Below are positions 10,412-23,185 of a DNA stretch of 64,000 nucleotides, piece by piece. The DNA comes from Lasiodiplodia sp. COLG20. Lineage: Eukaryota > Ascomycota > Dothideomycetes > Botryosphaeriales > Botryosphaeriaceae. Numbering within the stretch: the stretch's first letter is position 1; each line of letters opens with the position of its first letter. The position numbers and the translations under genes were made by a program. The stretch covers positions 744,001 to 808,000 of the forward strand of contig VNWV01000003.1 in assembly GCA_009801085.1 (NCBI GenBank), read 5' to 3'. Under the pieces are notes generated by a model. The model saw only the letters and a program-made list of their open reading frames with translations, searched no databases and was not told where the DNA came from.

Positions 10412-11577
10412 TCACCCTTTCATGACCGCCTCGCTTTTGACAAATCTCCTCTCCGCCCGCCGTATCAGCTCCTCATACAGCGTCCACGCCAACGCCGAGC
10501 TAAGCGCCTTCCGCGCCATCCGCAAGCCCAACCCATCAAACAAGCTGCGCACGCCCTCCTCCCTCAGCATCAGCCTCGCCGCATGCGCCATATTCGAGTA
10601 GCGATCGGGCAGCAGCTGCAAGCGCGTCTTGATCGCATCAAACGGATTCGTCAGGGCGGTCCCCAACCCGGCCGCGAGGACGCCAGACGCGAAGTTGACC
10701 GCCGCAGCGGCGCTGGTGCCCATGGCGGCCGTATTGGTCCCGTCCTTGTTGCCCCCGGCACCGGCCAGCCCGGCCATCTTGCCCAGCCGCTTCTTGCTCT
10801 CCTCGTAGAACAGCACGTACAGGCCGGCGTACGGCGCGTCGCGCACGGCGGTGGCGCCGAAGCCGGCGAAGAAGCCGCGCACGCCGTGCGTCTTGCGGAT
10901 GTCCGCCACGGCCGCCCACAGCGAGCGGTACGCGTAGTAGCTGCTCTCGAACCGCACCTTGATGACCGTCACCGGCATCATGACGAAGCCCGCCGACGCC
11001 CGCGCCACCGCGCCCGTCATCAGGTTGCCCATGCGGGACAGCTTGACCAGGCTGCTACTCGACGTTCCCGTGCCTCCATGTTGTTGCTGTGCGGGTTGTC
11101 CGGTGTTGTTGCGGTGGTGTATTAGAGCCTCGGACTTGGCGACGCTGGTGCGCAGCGCGTTGAGCGTCGTGAAGTAGAGCGCGCTGCCGAAGCCGGTGCG
11201 TAGCGCTGAGGGAACCGTTCCGCGCCAGAGCGAGCGCACCGGGTCCGGCCCGCGCAGGATGCCCGAGAGGGTGGCGGAGAGGGTCGTGCTGCGCGACTGT
11301 TGCACGCGCGTCTTCAGCAGGTCCGCCGGCTGCAGCAGCACCGCCGAGAGGACGCCTGACGAGAGGCCGGCGAGAAAGTGGACTGGTTCGAATGTTGTGG
11401 TCAGTGGGTTTGGAACTTCTTTGATTCTTTTTTGACGCGGGGGTGTGGACCGGGAAGAAGATTGAGAAGGAGAGCAATTGGGGGGTGGAATGCTTTCTCT
11501 GGTCCTCTATGTCAATACATAGGAGGCGATCGTGACTTACAGGAAGACGACGAGCGCGATTGGCCGCCATCTGACAT
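10412..11577 (-). CDS. HEM25: Mitochondrial carrier, HEM25/SLC25A38 type (glycine import for haem synthesis)
   Basis: Two exons, 11541-11577 and 10412-11415, 346 residues. The only in-frame start is reached by splicing: ATG at 11577 ([12 protein letters not shown]), donor GTAAGT at 11540, acceptor GAAG at 11416, giving [18 protein letters not shown]. Three solute-carrier repeats are visible with signatures [22 protein letters not shown] and [11 protein letters not shown]. The second signature lacks the usual acidic residue, as I recall for SLC25A38. [20 protein letters not shown] is the even-numbered-helix region of repeat 2. In the family the protein sits in the inner mitochondrial membrane and supplies glycine for 5-aminolevulinate synthesis; substrate here is inferred from homology. 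A low-complexity insert (about residues 95-115) lies between repeats 1 and 2. Confidence 0.88.
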
Positions 11578-12182
11578 TGCCGTGGTTGCATTAAGCAGCC
11601 CGCTAGGAAAAGAAAACTCTCACTCAATTGGAGCTTCGTCGGGGATATCAAAAATTCGACGAATGCGTGAGCAAATGTAGGAGATGTTTCATTCAGGAAG
11701 ACATGACGGGCAAGCGACGGGGGGTTCGGGAAGTTTTGAAGGGAAAAGATTGGTGATAGAGACAGAGACGAGGTGTAGCCGCGGAACTTCGCCTGTCGTC
11801 TGCGTCATTTTGCGGCATCCGGGATCGCCGCGGAGGCGGGAGCTTGGGGCGCCGAGCAGGACAAGGGTCCCGCAACGCAGAGAGCACGAGCATCCTGCGA
11901 CTGCACGGCGCATGTCGGGGAAGCCTGCGCACTCCGTGTATGCATCGATTCACTGCAATGGTCGCATGCACAGAGCTGGACCTCCGGTCATCTCTCGCAG
12001 GGTCTCCGGGATGACCCGCATGTCTCAGCAACGGAGAACCACATCTGTTCAGCTGACGAGAACATGTGCACCCAAATCCATCCGAATTCGTTTCTACCCT
12101 AGGTGTCCTCGTCTAGTACAAGGGGCCATACAGTCATACACACATTTCAAGCATCCCGTAGTCTAGTCCTGACTCACCACCT
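11578..12182. other. Intergenic: carrier promoter and TRAPPC11 3' flank
   Basis: 605 nt upstream of the carrier gene and downstream of the TRAPPC11 stop, both on the minus strand. A plus-strand open frame at 11684-12166 has no recognisable domain and a biased Arg/Ser/Pro composition; I treat it as chance. Confidence 0.5.
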
Positions 12183-15100
12183 TCACTTCTCGCCGCCTTC
12201 CTCCTCCGCAACGTCAGCCCAAACCGCGATACCTCGTTTGTCCTGGCGCATGCCTTCGGTCGGCGCAGGCTTGAGGATCTTGTTGAAGTAGCGGTCCTGC
12301 ACCCTGAGCTGCGGGTAGATCCACGCGCCCTTGACCAGGGGCAGCATGTTGTACCTCACCGTCTGCCTGCTATGCGGCAGCACATGAAGCGCCGTGAGCT
12401 TCGGTCCGCTGAACGCGAACTCTTCGCTAGCCTCCATGCTCACGTCAAACGTCAAGAAGTGCATCGTCGGGTTCTCGAGCGTGTAGTCGAGGTGGATGAG
12501 CGTAGGCACCTGCGTCGACGGCCGCGCTGACGCGAGCACGCGCGGTTCGCTATTGGCCGCGATGAGGCGCGGGTTGGCGATGACGCTGCGTACGCTGCTC
12601 GAAGCCTCCGGATGCTGCGACATGGGCTTCTTGCGGCGCCACGTTACGCTGATGCTCGTCGACAGCGCTGACGACCGCCGGTCCTCGAGCGCTATCTTCT
12701 GCACGTCGACGCAGAACGTGCGGAGCTGGACTGCTTGCGGTGCTATGTCGACCTCAGCCTCGCCGACCGTCTTTTTGGTTACGTTGGCTATGGCACCGCC
12801 TGCGATCTCGTGGATGGTGAGATCTGCGTCTTGGATTACAAGCTCCTCTTCTGCGTAAGAGCCGATTCTGACGTTCATAAGATATCTAGACGTCAAGCCA
12901 AATGCCCTCACCGTAGCCGGGTCCGTAGATGCTTCTGGTAGTTGTGTATCGTCTATGTGGAAGAAACTCGGCCAGGGATCCGGGTGGACTTGAGGTGTGA
13001 AATCGTAGGTAGCATCGAAGGGATCTATGATGGCCAGCTCTCCAACGATTGTCTTCGAAATTGGCACATCCGGGTCGCTAATGACGTGGTAGATGACCTT
13101 GGCCTCAAACAACACCTCTCCTGAATCGATAGGTGCTGCGAAGCGAATACTTTGCGTGTGTTTCGCTCCTGGCTCCATTTTCCCTATGCCGTGGCTAGAT
13201 TTATCAGACTGCTCCTCTTCGCTCGCTGCATCGGTTTCTGAGGCAAGCCACCTGAATTCGAGCGGGTTCTTCTGCTGGTCCGTCAAGACGAACTCAAGAG
13301 ATGCTTCTGTTTCTTCGTCTTCACCATTCTCGATTTCCAGCTCCAGAATAATAAGCTCGGTGGCGTAGTATCGCTTCTGCAAGTTCGGGAGCCGGATTTC
13401 CATCTTCGGTGGTTTTGGCAAGACCTTGATAGCCGGATCGTCCATGATCCTGCCCAGCCTTTTCGTCTTCAAGTAGTTCTTCCCCATGACCCACCAAATG
13501 GGCTCCGTGTTCTCCTGTGGCGATTCCGCAGTGTATGTGAGGTGGAATCTGTCGGTGTCTATCTCAAACGTGGCACTCTCGACATGGACTTCTCCGGCCT
13601 CCTTGAAGGTAATTGGAAAAGTGAACACTCTGACCTCGCCAGCGGAGAAAGTCAGATCGGCACTGCCCTTGAAGCTTGGTATGTTTCCGGCTTTGTGTTC
13701 TTCATCCTCTGCCAAGGCAAGCTCTGTGATAGGTGACGGTCCGCTCTCATTCTGCTGGTGCTGTAGCTTAATCGAGCCAAGAGAGCCGGTGAATGCTACC
13801 GTAAGGTTGTCTAGGGCGATTGGCTTTGAACCTTTATGGGCATTGGATCTCACGGCGATCTGTGTCAGGATTGGTTCGGCGACATGTCCCTCGACTACAG
13901 CGAATTCAGCTGTGATGGAGACTGCAAAATGTCAGAGCTGATCCAATTGGTGAAGTGGAAATACTTACTGCACGACAGAACATCCTGGGCTCTCAAGGTG
14001 ACGCGAGGCTTCTCTGCCCCTTCAGCCTGAGCAAAGGAGTCCAGACAAGTCATGAAATCATAGGTCTTGCCCTGCTTTGGACGTAATACTAGATGCCATG
14101 TGAGTAGGTTTACTATGATACCATGGCCTGATGAGCCACTTACAGCGACTTTGCAACTCGAACTCAGTCACCAGAAAGGATTCCTCGTCTGAGCATTTCT
14201 CTGCGCAGTCGTTCAATGCCCATGCGACATCCGAGACAAGCGTCCACCACCTTTCGTTACGCCAACTCATGCCCTCCCATAGGGGCTTTAGGGCGCTCAA
14301 AGCGTCGCTGTACCTCGCTGCGTGGATAAGTTCTTTACCCATGTCCAACTGAAGTTTGTCGACAAATCGTTGTTGGCCTCGAGCGTGGAACTCCCCGACT
14401 GCTTTATTGAACAAATCCACAACTTCACCAGTGTGATCAAATCCCTCGCCACCCTTGTCAGGGATGGGGTATTCAATGTGTGGCTCAGGTACCAGATAGG
14501 TGTCATACGTAGCGAATCTGTTCGCGACCTTTGTCGCAGGAGACATTCCGGGAGGCAGACGATCTTCCTCTGGAAGTTCCTCCGCCAGTCTTCGCCTAGA
14601 AATGGCCCTTTCCGCAGAAACTCTGAACCAGTATCCCGGATGGTGAACTAGATGCCACGGGGCCAGCCTCTCGCCAACGGGGAACGCTTTCTCCGGCGGC
14701 GAGTAAATAGCTTTCCTCTCTGGCAGGGCATCAGGAAACTCAGGCGAGCCAACGATGGCGAAGATCGGTGGGTCCACTCTTTGGATGATCTCCGCCATAA
14801 CCCTAGCCCATCTCGATTCCCAAGCCTGCCAACCGTAATTGGCAGTACCTTTGCCGCGCCGGTCAAGGAGATCACGCATCCTGTCCTTGTAGTTCTGCCA
14901 AGACTGCACTGCAGATGTAGGCCCGTTGTTCCACATCAAACACCTCACTATGCGAATGGCGATACCGTCGGCAAGCAGTCGAGTGTCATCCCAGCGCGGT
15001 GACCAACTGGCTGTTGTCTCAAACACTCCATCACCATCCAAGAGAGCATCGATGGCGAAGCTGTAATGTCTGCATGCCGCGTCCATCTCTTGTCGGAATT

Positions 15101-16110
15101 CAGCAAATACTCCGAGCTTGAAGTCGTATCTCACGCTCCAGCCCGGGCCGGAAAGCGGATGAGAGGCTCCCCGGGTCGGCGCTGCCGTTGGCGCCGGCAC
15201 ACTGTTGCGGTTCTTCTTCCGCCTCGCATGCTTGGACAGATCGCGGTAATATTCTACACAAAGAGGTTGCAAGGTGGTCAAGACGGACTGAACGAAAGCG
15301 GCCAGTTCTGCACGCGATGTATTGGCGGGCAGGAAAAAAAGAGCATTCTTGGGATCGAGTCCGGTGGTTCGCCGAATGTTCGCAAGCCGTTCCTCGATGT
15401 CTGGCGCTTCGAAGATGGACCGATCACTCATAAGGACGACGGCATAATGTGTCTTGTATCCAGAGGAATGGAAGATGGCCTTTATGCGGTTGATCTCTGC
15501 CTTAAGCTGGTTGTCGTTCAAGGTATCTCTGCCCGGCTCGGAGGTGAAGTCGAAGAAGGAGATGAAGACTGAGGGTATATGGTTCTGATGTTTAGCAATC
15601 CAGAGAGGTGTCATAACGCCGTCGGGGAAAGTGGGCGAGCCGGGGGAAAGCGGGGATATGGGCGAATGCAAGACCCATCGTTGGCCATTAGTGGGGAGCG
15701 GAGAGCCAGGAGGAGTCTCATCGGGGGAGATCTGGGGAGGTTGCGCTTTGCGGGGAGGCAATACGTAGCCCTGTATTTCTGTAAGCCTGCATTGCGGGGG
15801 ACGGAGGACACTGGTGTCCCTAACCTACCCTCCCGACAGCCTTCAGTCTGAACCCAATATGATCGCCCCGTGTTCTTGTCCGCAGGTTATTCCATGGCGC
15901 GTCTCTTGCATCCGCGCTGAGGAATTCCTGGCGCAAATGGTCGACTCGTTCGCCCGTCACAACCGGCACGGCTGAGTCAATCTCGATGCCATGGCCTTTC
16001 AGCAGCGGATGGGGCTCGTATCCAGAATCGTAGGACGGAGTCTCGCCCAGGCCGGAGAGGACGACGAAGGGGAGGTTGTGCTCGATGTATTGCGGAGGAT
16101 AGACGTCCAT
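12183..16110 (-). CDS. TRAPP complex subunit 11 (Foie-gras/Gryzun protein)
   Basis: Four exons: 15829-16110, 14144-15770, 13969-14088 and 12183-13921, 1,255 residues. Introns are 15771-15828 (58 nt), 14089-14143 (55 nt) and 13922-13968 (47 nt). It begins MDVYPPQYIEHNLPFVVLSG and carries the conserved LPPRKAQPP...LHSPISPLSPGSPTFPDGVM...PLWIAKHQ block. Next come SVFISFFDF and DNQLKAEINRIK, then the helical Foie-gras domain (roughly residues 330-630). The C-terminal half (about 680-1255) is beta-rich and matches the Gryzun trafficking domain, ending in DVAEEEGGEK. TRAPPC11 is part of the metazoan and fungal TRAPPIII-type tether and Rab GEF acting at the Golgi and in autophagy; Saccharomyces lacks a clear counterpart. 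It diverges from RXT2, with 424 nt between starts. Confidence 0.92.
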
Positions 16111-16534
16111 GTTGACGATCGGCGGCCGACAGACATAGAGCAGCGCACGGGTTCGCGAGAAAGAGCAGCAGAGGCACTCAGCAACACTCGGGTTAAGGTT
16201 AGGCGGTGCTGGGTAGGAGCACGGCTCCCCCGCGAAGACGAATCGCGGGACTGGGGTTTGTGTGGGCGGACGGGTAGCTTGTTGCTGGACGAGTGACGCC
16301 AGATGATACCCTGGCCGCGCAAAGGCGCGCTCCTCCGGCCGTGCCAAACTCCGATCTCAGTTCTGCTCTCCGCTTCTACACCCCACAACGCGCTTTCGCC
16401 TACCCTCTTCGCCTACCGCTCTCCCAAACGCGTCCTTGGCCCGTCCCGCTCCAGTGCTGGCCCCTCGGCCTCGCGCGCTTTCGCTGCATTTCCTCGCCGA
16501 CCGCTGCGCGCCGCTCCCGCGCCCCCACGCCGCC
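16111..16534. promoter_or_regulatory. Bidirectional promoter region, TRAPPC11 / RXT2
   Basis: 424 nt between divergent ATGs, GC-rich with pyrimidine-rich stretches on the plus strand just before the RXT2 start. No TATA box seen. Confidence 0.55.
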
Positions 16535-18275
16535 ATGGCTGGCCAGCAGTTCGTCTTCGCCGAGGCCATCGTTGGCATGAAGAAAGCCGTCGCGCGATAT
16601 GATGGTCAGCCCCTCCCGCGCGTGCCTCGAAAGTTTGCCGTCCTGACGCTCGCCGCGAAACGCAGCTTCTGACGAGGACGACTCCGCCGCCGAGATCGCT
16701 CGCTCTGTCCAACACAAGCTCAAGCGCAAGGCTCCGCGATCCCACTCAATTCTGGACAACGGCCGCTTCATCTACAAAAAGGTGCGCTGCAAGCCTGAGC
16801 TCCGCATGGCTCATTGAGCTACTTTTAACAAGTCGCCAGCCCAAAATCGACCATGCCGGCTACAAACGGCACATCATAGCTCGCAACCCCCCTCTAATTG
16901 ACGAAGATGGCGACGAGATCGAAGACATTGACGATGATGAGTCTATTGATGGCTCACTGGCCGGGGACAATCCGTATGGAGATATCAGACTAGAGGGTGC
17001 GTATTCGCACTATGGGCTGACAAGACAGCCCGGGCTGACCAGGTTTCAGAGCTCCTCGCGCCTTTGACATCCGCTGCCGACCTGGCGACGCATCCTTCCA
17101 TGTCCATACCGTACTACTCGAACCATATCACCGAACTGGCGAACAATTCACGCGAAGTTCTGCAGAGGGAAGAAAAGAGTCTTTGGCGGGCAAAAGCTAT
17201 CATGGCGAAGCTTCTCGGTGACGATACATGGCTTCCGGTGGGCTTGATGGAGACAGAATATGACAGAGAGGTCCTAAACGAGGGGAATGCTCTTGTTGCT
17301 GCAGCTGCTTCGGCGTCGGTGGGGTCTCTGGATGCGGACAACGCCGAGCGGCAAGGCGCGAGCTGGGAGGACCCTATCAAAGCATCAGAAGACACCAACA
17401 TGCAAGAGGCCTCTCAGTCAGCGGGCGGCCAGCAGGCGGAGCCTCAAGCACCAACCGGAGACAATGATGTTCCTATGGAAAATGGCACCGAGGCGCAAGA
17501 CAGTGGTGCGACGAGGGGCGAATCGACCCAGCAAACCGAGCCTCAGCACAATGCTCAATCGAACGGCACCCACCCAGACCAAAGTTCGGACGCGTCAGGC
17601 CAGGTCCCCCACCAAAATGGCACTCGACAAAATGGTACAGAGGGGGGCCGACAAGCGGCGAACGACGATGGTCTCAAGGATGAGGACCAGGGCGCATCTG
17701 CAGAGAGCGCCGGGGACAAGATGCAAGTTGACATGGCCAATGGTACGGCAGAGGATGGCGGCAACGGCGCGCATTCGGACGACGGCGAAGACAGCAACAG
17801 CCAGCAAACGTCGCACCGCATGACGACCCGCGCGCAACGCCGTGCGAACTCGCAACCATCTTCGGCACCGGGATCCCCGCGTACGCTATCCCCCGAGTCG
17901 CCTGCAGAGCCGCCGGTCCATCCTTTATTCCAGTTTCCCGTCGAGAACCTCGTCGATCGCGACATGGGTCTTCCGCAAAACGAGGCGGAGGATACACGCA
18001 CATGGCTGCTCATGTATATCCAAAAGCAGGAGGAGGTCGTCAGGCAGACACGCGCGCTTTATACAGGGTTGATGCAGGCGGACCGTAAGCGCAAGATGGT
18101 GCTGAAGTGGGCCAAGGCGGAAGGCCACGTTGGAGAGATGAGTGATGGCGAGGATTGGGTCGACAAGGAAGAATGGGGCCTTACGGAAGACTTGGTGAAA
18201 GGCAAAGAGGAAGAGGAAGAGGAAGGGGTGGTACAAGGCAAGAAGACGAGGGCAAGGCGGAGAGAGGAAAAGTAG
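16535..18275 (+). CDS. RXT2: RXT2-like subunit of the Rpd3L histone deacetylase complex
   Basis: Four exons: 16535-16604, 16666-16781, 16840-16996 and 17050-18275, 522 residues. Introns are 61, 58 and 53 nt. The first donor is GTCAGC, a weak but usable GT site; the others are GTGCGC and GTGCGT. The conserved N-terminal Rxt2 domain covers roughly residues 35-200. It includes KRKAPRSHSILDNGRFIYKK, DHAGYKRHIIARNPPLIDED, and a helical stretch with SIPYYSNHITELA and LWRAKAIMAKLLGD. The middle (about 210-400) is a long disordered Gln/Asn/Asp/Gly region. A C-terminal helix (DTRTWLLMYIQKQEEVVRQ...) precedes an acidic Lys/Glu tail. In yeast Rxt2 belongs to Rpd3L, which deacetylates histones at repressed promoters; the complex assignment here is by homology. 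Confidence 0.87.
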
Positions 18276-19149
18276 AGGAGTTCTATTGGCGAAGACGACG
18301 GATGGGAGTTATTGGATGCTCGCTTTTTCTGGATGGACTGGTGTTACTGGAGAGGGGCAACCAGAGCATTTACTGGCGGGAGGCGTGCTGCATTTTTGTC
18401 TTTCCCTGGCGCGCGGCTTTCTTTGAGCATACCCGAGTGAGCGAGGATCAAGCCATCAATTCATTTCTTGGAATGAGAATAGAGCTGTAAGCAAGAAGCT
18501 TCGAAGGTCCACGTGGGCAGTCGAAGCAATATGCCTGGATGTAGATGTGAGTTTTAAACTTGAGACAAATACATCCGGACATTGGATTCAGCTACCCGCC
18601 CAATTAGGACGCAATATGTCTCAGCGGAAGAAGGTCGGGAGGGCCAAATTCTTCAGTCAGCCGGTGTGATGGGCGGCGGAGACGGCGGCAGAACGAGAAG
18701 GCCGCACGGCCCGGCACGGCGCGCTAGCAGATAAGCGCAGACTAGGGGTTTGCAGTGTGAGACCAAGCTCCAAGATGCGCGCCGGGCACCGTCCGCGCCA
18801 TGGCAAGCTTCGTCACAAGCCATCGACACTCTGCTGCTCCTGAACACAAGAAACCACCCTGCTGCCTGCGCGCTCTCGCTCCGAACTTCAACTTCGGCTC
18901 TACTCCACCAGTCGCTCCCACCGCCGTCACACGCGCTTGCACTTTTGCCCGCCGCCGACCCCCATTGCGCCTTAAAGCTCTTCGCATCCGCCGCAGCTCT
19001 CGACGTTTCTTCATCCTGCGTTAGCAAGCCACACAACCCTCAACGCGCGCTACCAGGCCTCTCGGACCGGTTGGACCGGCTCCTCGTACGCAAGGGCTTA
19101 TGCGCCTTGCTCGTAGACCTCTCCCCAGCGAGCGCTCAATGTCGATTGA
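18276..19149. other. Intergenic: RXT2 3' flank and VPS9-protein promoter
   Basis: 874 nt between two plus-strand genes. It contains the 83-bp hairpin repeat at 18515-18597 and otherwise pyrimidine-rich promoter-like sequence near 18820-19000. No gene seen. Confidence 0.5.
18515..18597. mobile_element. Small hairpin repeat (MITE-like), copy 1
   Basis: An 83-bp element whose ends are inverted repeats of about 33 bp. The left end starts GGGCAGTCGAAGC. The right end, read on the other strand, starts GGGTAGCTGAATC. Both continue into matching CTGGATGTA / CCGGATGTA blocks. Most mismatches are C/T transitions. A related 81-bp element sits at 38694-38774. I could not identify a target-site duplication, so the MITE label rests on the terminal inverted repeats and the second copy. 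It lies 3' of RXT2. Confidence 0.6.
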
Positions 19150-22100
19150 ATGCAACCTCTAAACCCATTTCTGCGCGCCTTCTTCCGCAGCACTCTCCCG
19201 GGCCAGTGCTCCCCCGCGCAACATCACGTATGCGACCCATCTGACTCCATGCGACCGCGCGATACTGACCGTTGCCGTCGCAGGTACTCCTCGTCCCCAC
19301 CACAGACGTCCTCCTCAACGCCAGAGACCGCGAGAGCCATGCCTTGTACGCCGACCTATCCGGCTCCGAGGAGTTCCTTGCGAGCCATGTCCTGCGCGTG
19401 CCCGGCGGCATCCCGCCAGGCGCCAATGGCAAAGATACGTCATTTCGCGAAAGTAGGGGGAAGGCGAAACAGTACACCACCGCAAATGGGCGTACGGTGA
19501 TAATCAAGGACACTTTCGTTTACAGCAATAAGGGTGCGCTTCCACCAGTTCTTCCGAGCTGCGCGACGGCGCGCTGACATGGGCAGGCTTCAAATCACTC
19601 AACCAGGCACAGCTTCTGCACGACATAATCTATTATCCGGACAGTTTCGACGCCCAACCCTGGCTGGTGTACTACATATCGAGGCCGCTGATCGGGGTGT
19701 ACGAATCCATACCAATAGTCCCTGCCGTGCCCGATGCACCGCCGAAGCCACCGCCGCCAGCCGAGCCAGCGAATGGGACGAGTTCGAATACTGCGTCCAT
19801 GCCGCGGAAGAGGGAGGTTAAATCCTTTGCTGAGCTCTTGAACATGTTTCCCATGATCGCAAGGCAAATGCAGCCCGGCTTGGAGCGCCTGTTCAAAGAG
19901 TTCGGCAAAGAATTTGAAAAGCCTCTCCCTCCCGTGCCAAACTCGAAACCGGCTAGCCTTTCGAGTCGGCGCAGTTCTATTTCCTCCGGAGTGAGCTTGC
20001 CACTTTCGTTACACAGCACCTTATCTAACGGAAGCACGAAAATGCCTTCCACGTTGGAAATATATGACGAGGAGGATATTATGCGCCGATCCCTGGAGAC
20101 TGCAGTCACTGCCGCCATCGATCTCTTCCAGATGGTGGATAAGCAGCAGTTGTCGAACTTGGGCGCAACGACTGATTTGACTGGCCCCATTGTGGAGCGC
20201 ATGATTGAGCGATACGTCTGTGAGCAAGCCCACGAGTCGATCCTATTTCCAAGGATTTGCACGGTGCGGCGTTTCGACGATCTTGAGCTCGAGTCGCGGG
20301 TGCGACAAATGCAGGATTTGGATATCTCGCAAGTTGGTATACCCATAGAAAACGGACAGCAGGGCAAGTTGGAGCTGGCAGCGCGCTTGGCGAAAGGAGT
20401 TGAAATCTTCAAAAAGATGGGCTCCGCCGGAAGCCCCCAGGAAATGCTGGATGTTTTGCTTGCTACACAGAAGCTTATCACCATGCCAGAGCCCGCGAAG
20501 GAACCGATCTCGCGGGCCGGCACATCTTCCGATTCCCAATCCGAGAAGCAGGATGCCATGCTGACCATCAATGCGGACACCCTGGTTTCCCTGCTTTTGG
20601 TGGTTGTCATTCGCTCCTCTGTCCGACATCTTCAAGCACGGTTGTCGTATATGCGACATTTCATTTTTATTGATGATGTCGAGAGTGGAGAGATGGGCTA
20701 CGCTTTGAGCACGTTCGAGGCCGTTTTGTCCTACCTTGCGAGAGATTCGCACGGTCTGCGCAGAGCGAGCAAAAAGAACAGGCAGTTGTGGCAAGCCACG
20801 AAAAACGGAGATCTTGCAGGTATCCGAAACATCTTGGAACCTGGCAAGAAATCCGCCGCGGACGGCAGCATGGAAGAGGAACCAGAAAATACCGACGACA
20901 CGGTTCCGCACGTTGATTCTGCCTGGTCTGAACTGCAGAACAAGTCCTTGTACGGACGCAGTGTTGATGATTGGATGGGTGGTGCGGTTCAGCCCGCCGA
21001 TCAGACGCCAAATGGAACCTCTCCATCCGGGTCGTTAGCACACGTCTTTCCTTTCCAAAGAGCTCAAACACCGCCGCCGGAGCAGAGGCCGAAGATCAAG
21101 AAGCGCGTGTCAATGCAGCCGCGGAGTAATTCAAGCTCTTCTGCGATATCGTTCTTGTCGCGAAGTGATACTGTCATCTCTACGGGCAGCGGTCTTGAAG
21201 GGGACGCTTCGATCGAGAAGGTCGCCCACACACAAGATCGGACTGGCCAATCAGTTCTGATGATGGCTGTCGAGAGTGGGCAAGAAAAGTCGCTCAAGTA
21301 TCTCTTGAGTCTTGACGAGTTCTACCCCTTCGAAGAGGTCCTCTCTGATTGCAACAACGATGGTACCACTTTGTTGAGCGCTGCAATCCAGCAGTCAAAC
21401 GCAGGAATGGTGAACATACTCTTGGAGTATTTCGCGCACAATATGCACAGCGAGCATGCTCTGGCTGAGTACATCGCGCAGCAGGACTCTCAAGGTAGAT
21501 GCGCAGGGCATTATCTCTTCAACCTACCGTTGCTGATTCCCCGGATCGGGCACCTTGTCCCGTGGACGTTGAAGGACAAAAATGGCCAAACACCGCTGTT
21601 CGCGCTTTGCAGGTCCTACGATCACCAAGAATATCGCTCCATGGTAGAGGCAGGCGTAGCAGCGGCGACGAGAGCACAGGGCGATGCCCAGCTGCTTCAT
21701 CTGGACGACCATATCGACGGTAAAGGGAATACTCTGCTTCACATCGTTAACGACCCACATTTAGCGTTGAAGCTGTTGTACCACTGCGATTCAGATGCCA
21801 ACGCTGCGAACGACAAGCAATTCACGCCTCTGATGGTCGCCAGCAAATACGGACGTACAGACCTTGTCCGAGTTCTGTTTGGTGATCCCAGAGTGGATCT
21901 CAATGTGAAGGACACGCGGGGTTTGACAGCGGTTGAGCTGGCCAAGGATGATGAAGTGCGCAATCGTATCGATGATCTGGTGCTCCTGTCGAGTCCTTCC
22001 GGTGTCAATGGCCGCACCACAACCGTCGTACGGTCCTACTTCGTTGAGGACGGTACAATCAGGATGGTGCTGAAGTCTGGAGCGCCTAATGACAGCAATT

Positions 22101-23185
22101 CCATCACTGTCACAACGTGTCGCCGGTCCTTAGCGGATTTTGAGAACCTTGCAAAATGGCTGTCTCAGGAGAACCCAGCTTCCTGGATACCGGCGGTTAC
22201 TGGATTCGCAACGCCTTTCCTCATTCCGTCCAAACCTTCGCGAGCCATTCTCAGGGACATCCAACTACGGCTTGACAGCTTCCTCAAGATCCTACTCCTC
22301 CACCCAACCTTCTCAACTCACGAGATGGTTTGGGAGTTCTTCCTTGTGCCCGACATCGACCAAGAGATGTTAGCTGAGCGTAGTAAACGCAAGGCAGAGA
22401 CTCGAATCGATCGGATCAAGGAGGAGTACACGCCTCTCTTAGACGTTCGTGAGGTCGAGGTTTTCGTGCAGCACGCCCGCGAATCCGTTCGTGGCATGCA
22501 CCACTCGGCCAAATCAGTCCTCCGCCGCACCAACAAGGTGCGAGCGGCGTCGAGCGACCTCATCGACGCTGCGCAGATCTGCTCGGGGGCCCTGGACACG
22601 CTCGCGTTCCTGCCAGACTCGCACAAGCTGGCGTTCGAGCGGTACGTCAAGACGCTGACGCAGATGGAGTCGTCGCCGCTGACGGGCTTCTACTACAACA
22701 TGCACGCCATCAGCTCGACGATCCAGGCGATCCTGGCGGCGCTGTCGCGGCCCGGCACCATCGTCGGCGCCATGGGCCAGACGCAGAAGCAGATCGACCG
22801 CCACACGCTATCGCTGCAGCGCAGCGGCCGCTGGCCGCTCGGCCTGCTCGACGACACGCGTCACCGCATGCAGCGCGAGGCCGCCGAGCGCGTCGACCGC
22901 AGCGTCCAGGAGCTCGAGACGCTCGGCAAGGAGCTCAAGTACACGCAGCAGACGGTCGCCGCCGAGCTCGCCGCCTGGCAGGACGCGCGCGTCCGCCAGG
23001 GCCGCAACGCGTGCAAGGACCTCGCCCGTCGCATGGTGGTGGTCGAGAAGGCGCGGCTGGAGAGCATGAGGAGGGCGATTCGCGGGCTGGGGTTCAACGA
23101 GAGGAGGCGGATGAGCGCCGTCGAGGGGTTGAAGAGGGCGGCGAATGGGGTGATGAGGGATCCGGAGGAGTTGGAGGATTTGTAG
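19150..23185 (+). CDS. VPS9-domain Rab GEF with ankyrin repeats and PX domain
   Basis: Three exons: 19150-19227, 19284-19533 and 19587-23185, 1,308 residues. Introns are 56 and 53 nt. The N-terminus (MQPLNPFLRAFF...VLLVPTTDVLLN) is followed by a helical bundle and a VPS9 domain at roughly residues 276-510. Its core contains NADTLVSLLLVVVIRSSV, YMRHFIFIDDVESGEMGYAL and STFEAVLSYL. Ankyrin repeats follow (about 665-905; TGQSVLMMAVESGQEKSLK, FTPLMVASKYGRTDLVRVL), then a PX-like module (about 920-1040). The last 260 residues are long helices, possibly BAR-like. VPS9 domains activate Rab5-family GTPases, and PX domains bind phosphoinositides on endosomes. An endosomal Rab5/Vps21 GEF role, similar in layout to VARP, is inferred. 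A disordered Ser/Pro insert separates VPS9 from the ankyrin repeats. Confidence 0.88.

Noticed and set aside
11684..12166. 160-codon plus-strand frame
   Set aside because: No recognisable motif and biased composition; lies in the carrier promoter region.
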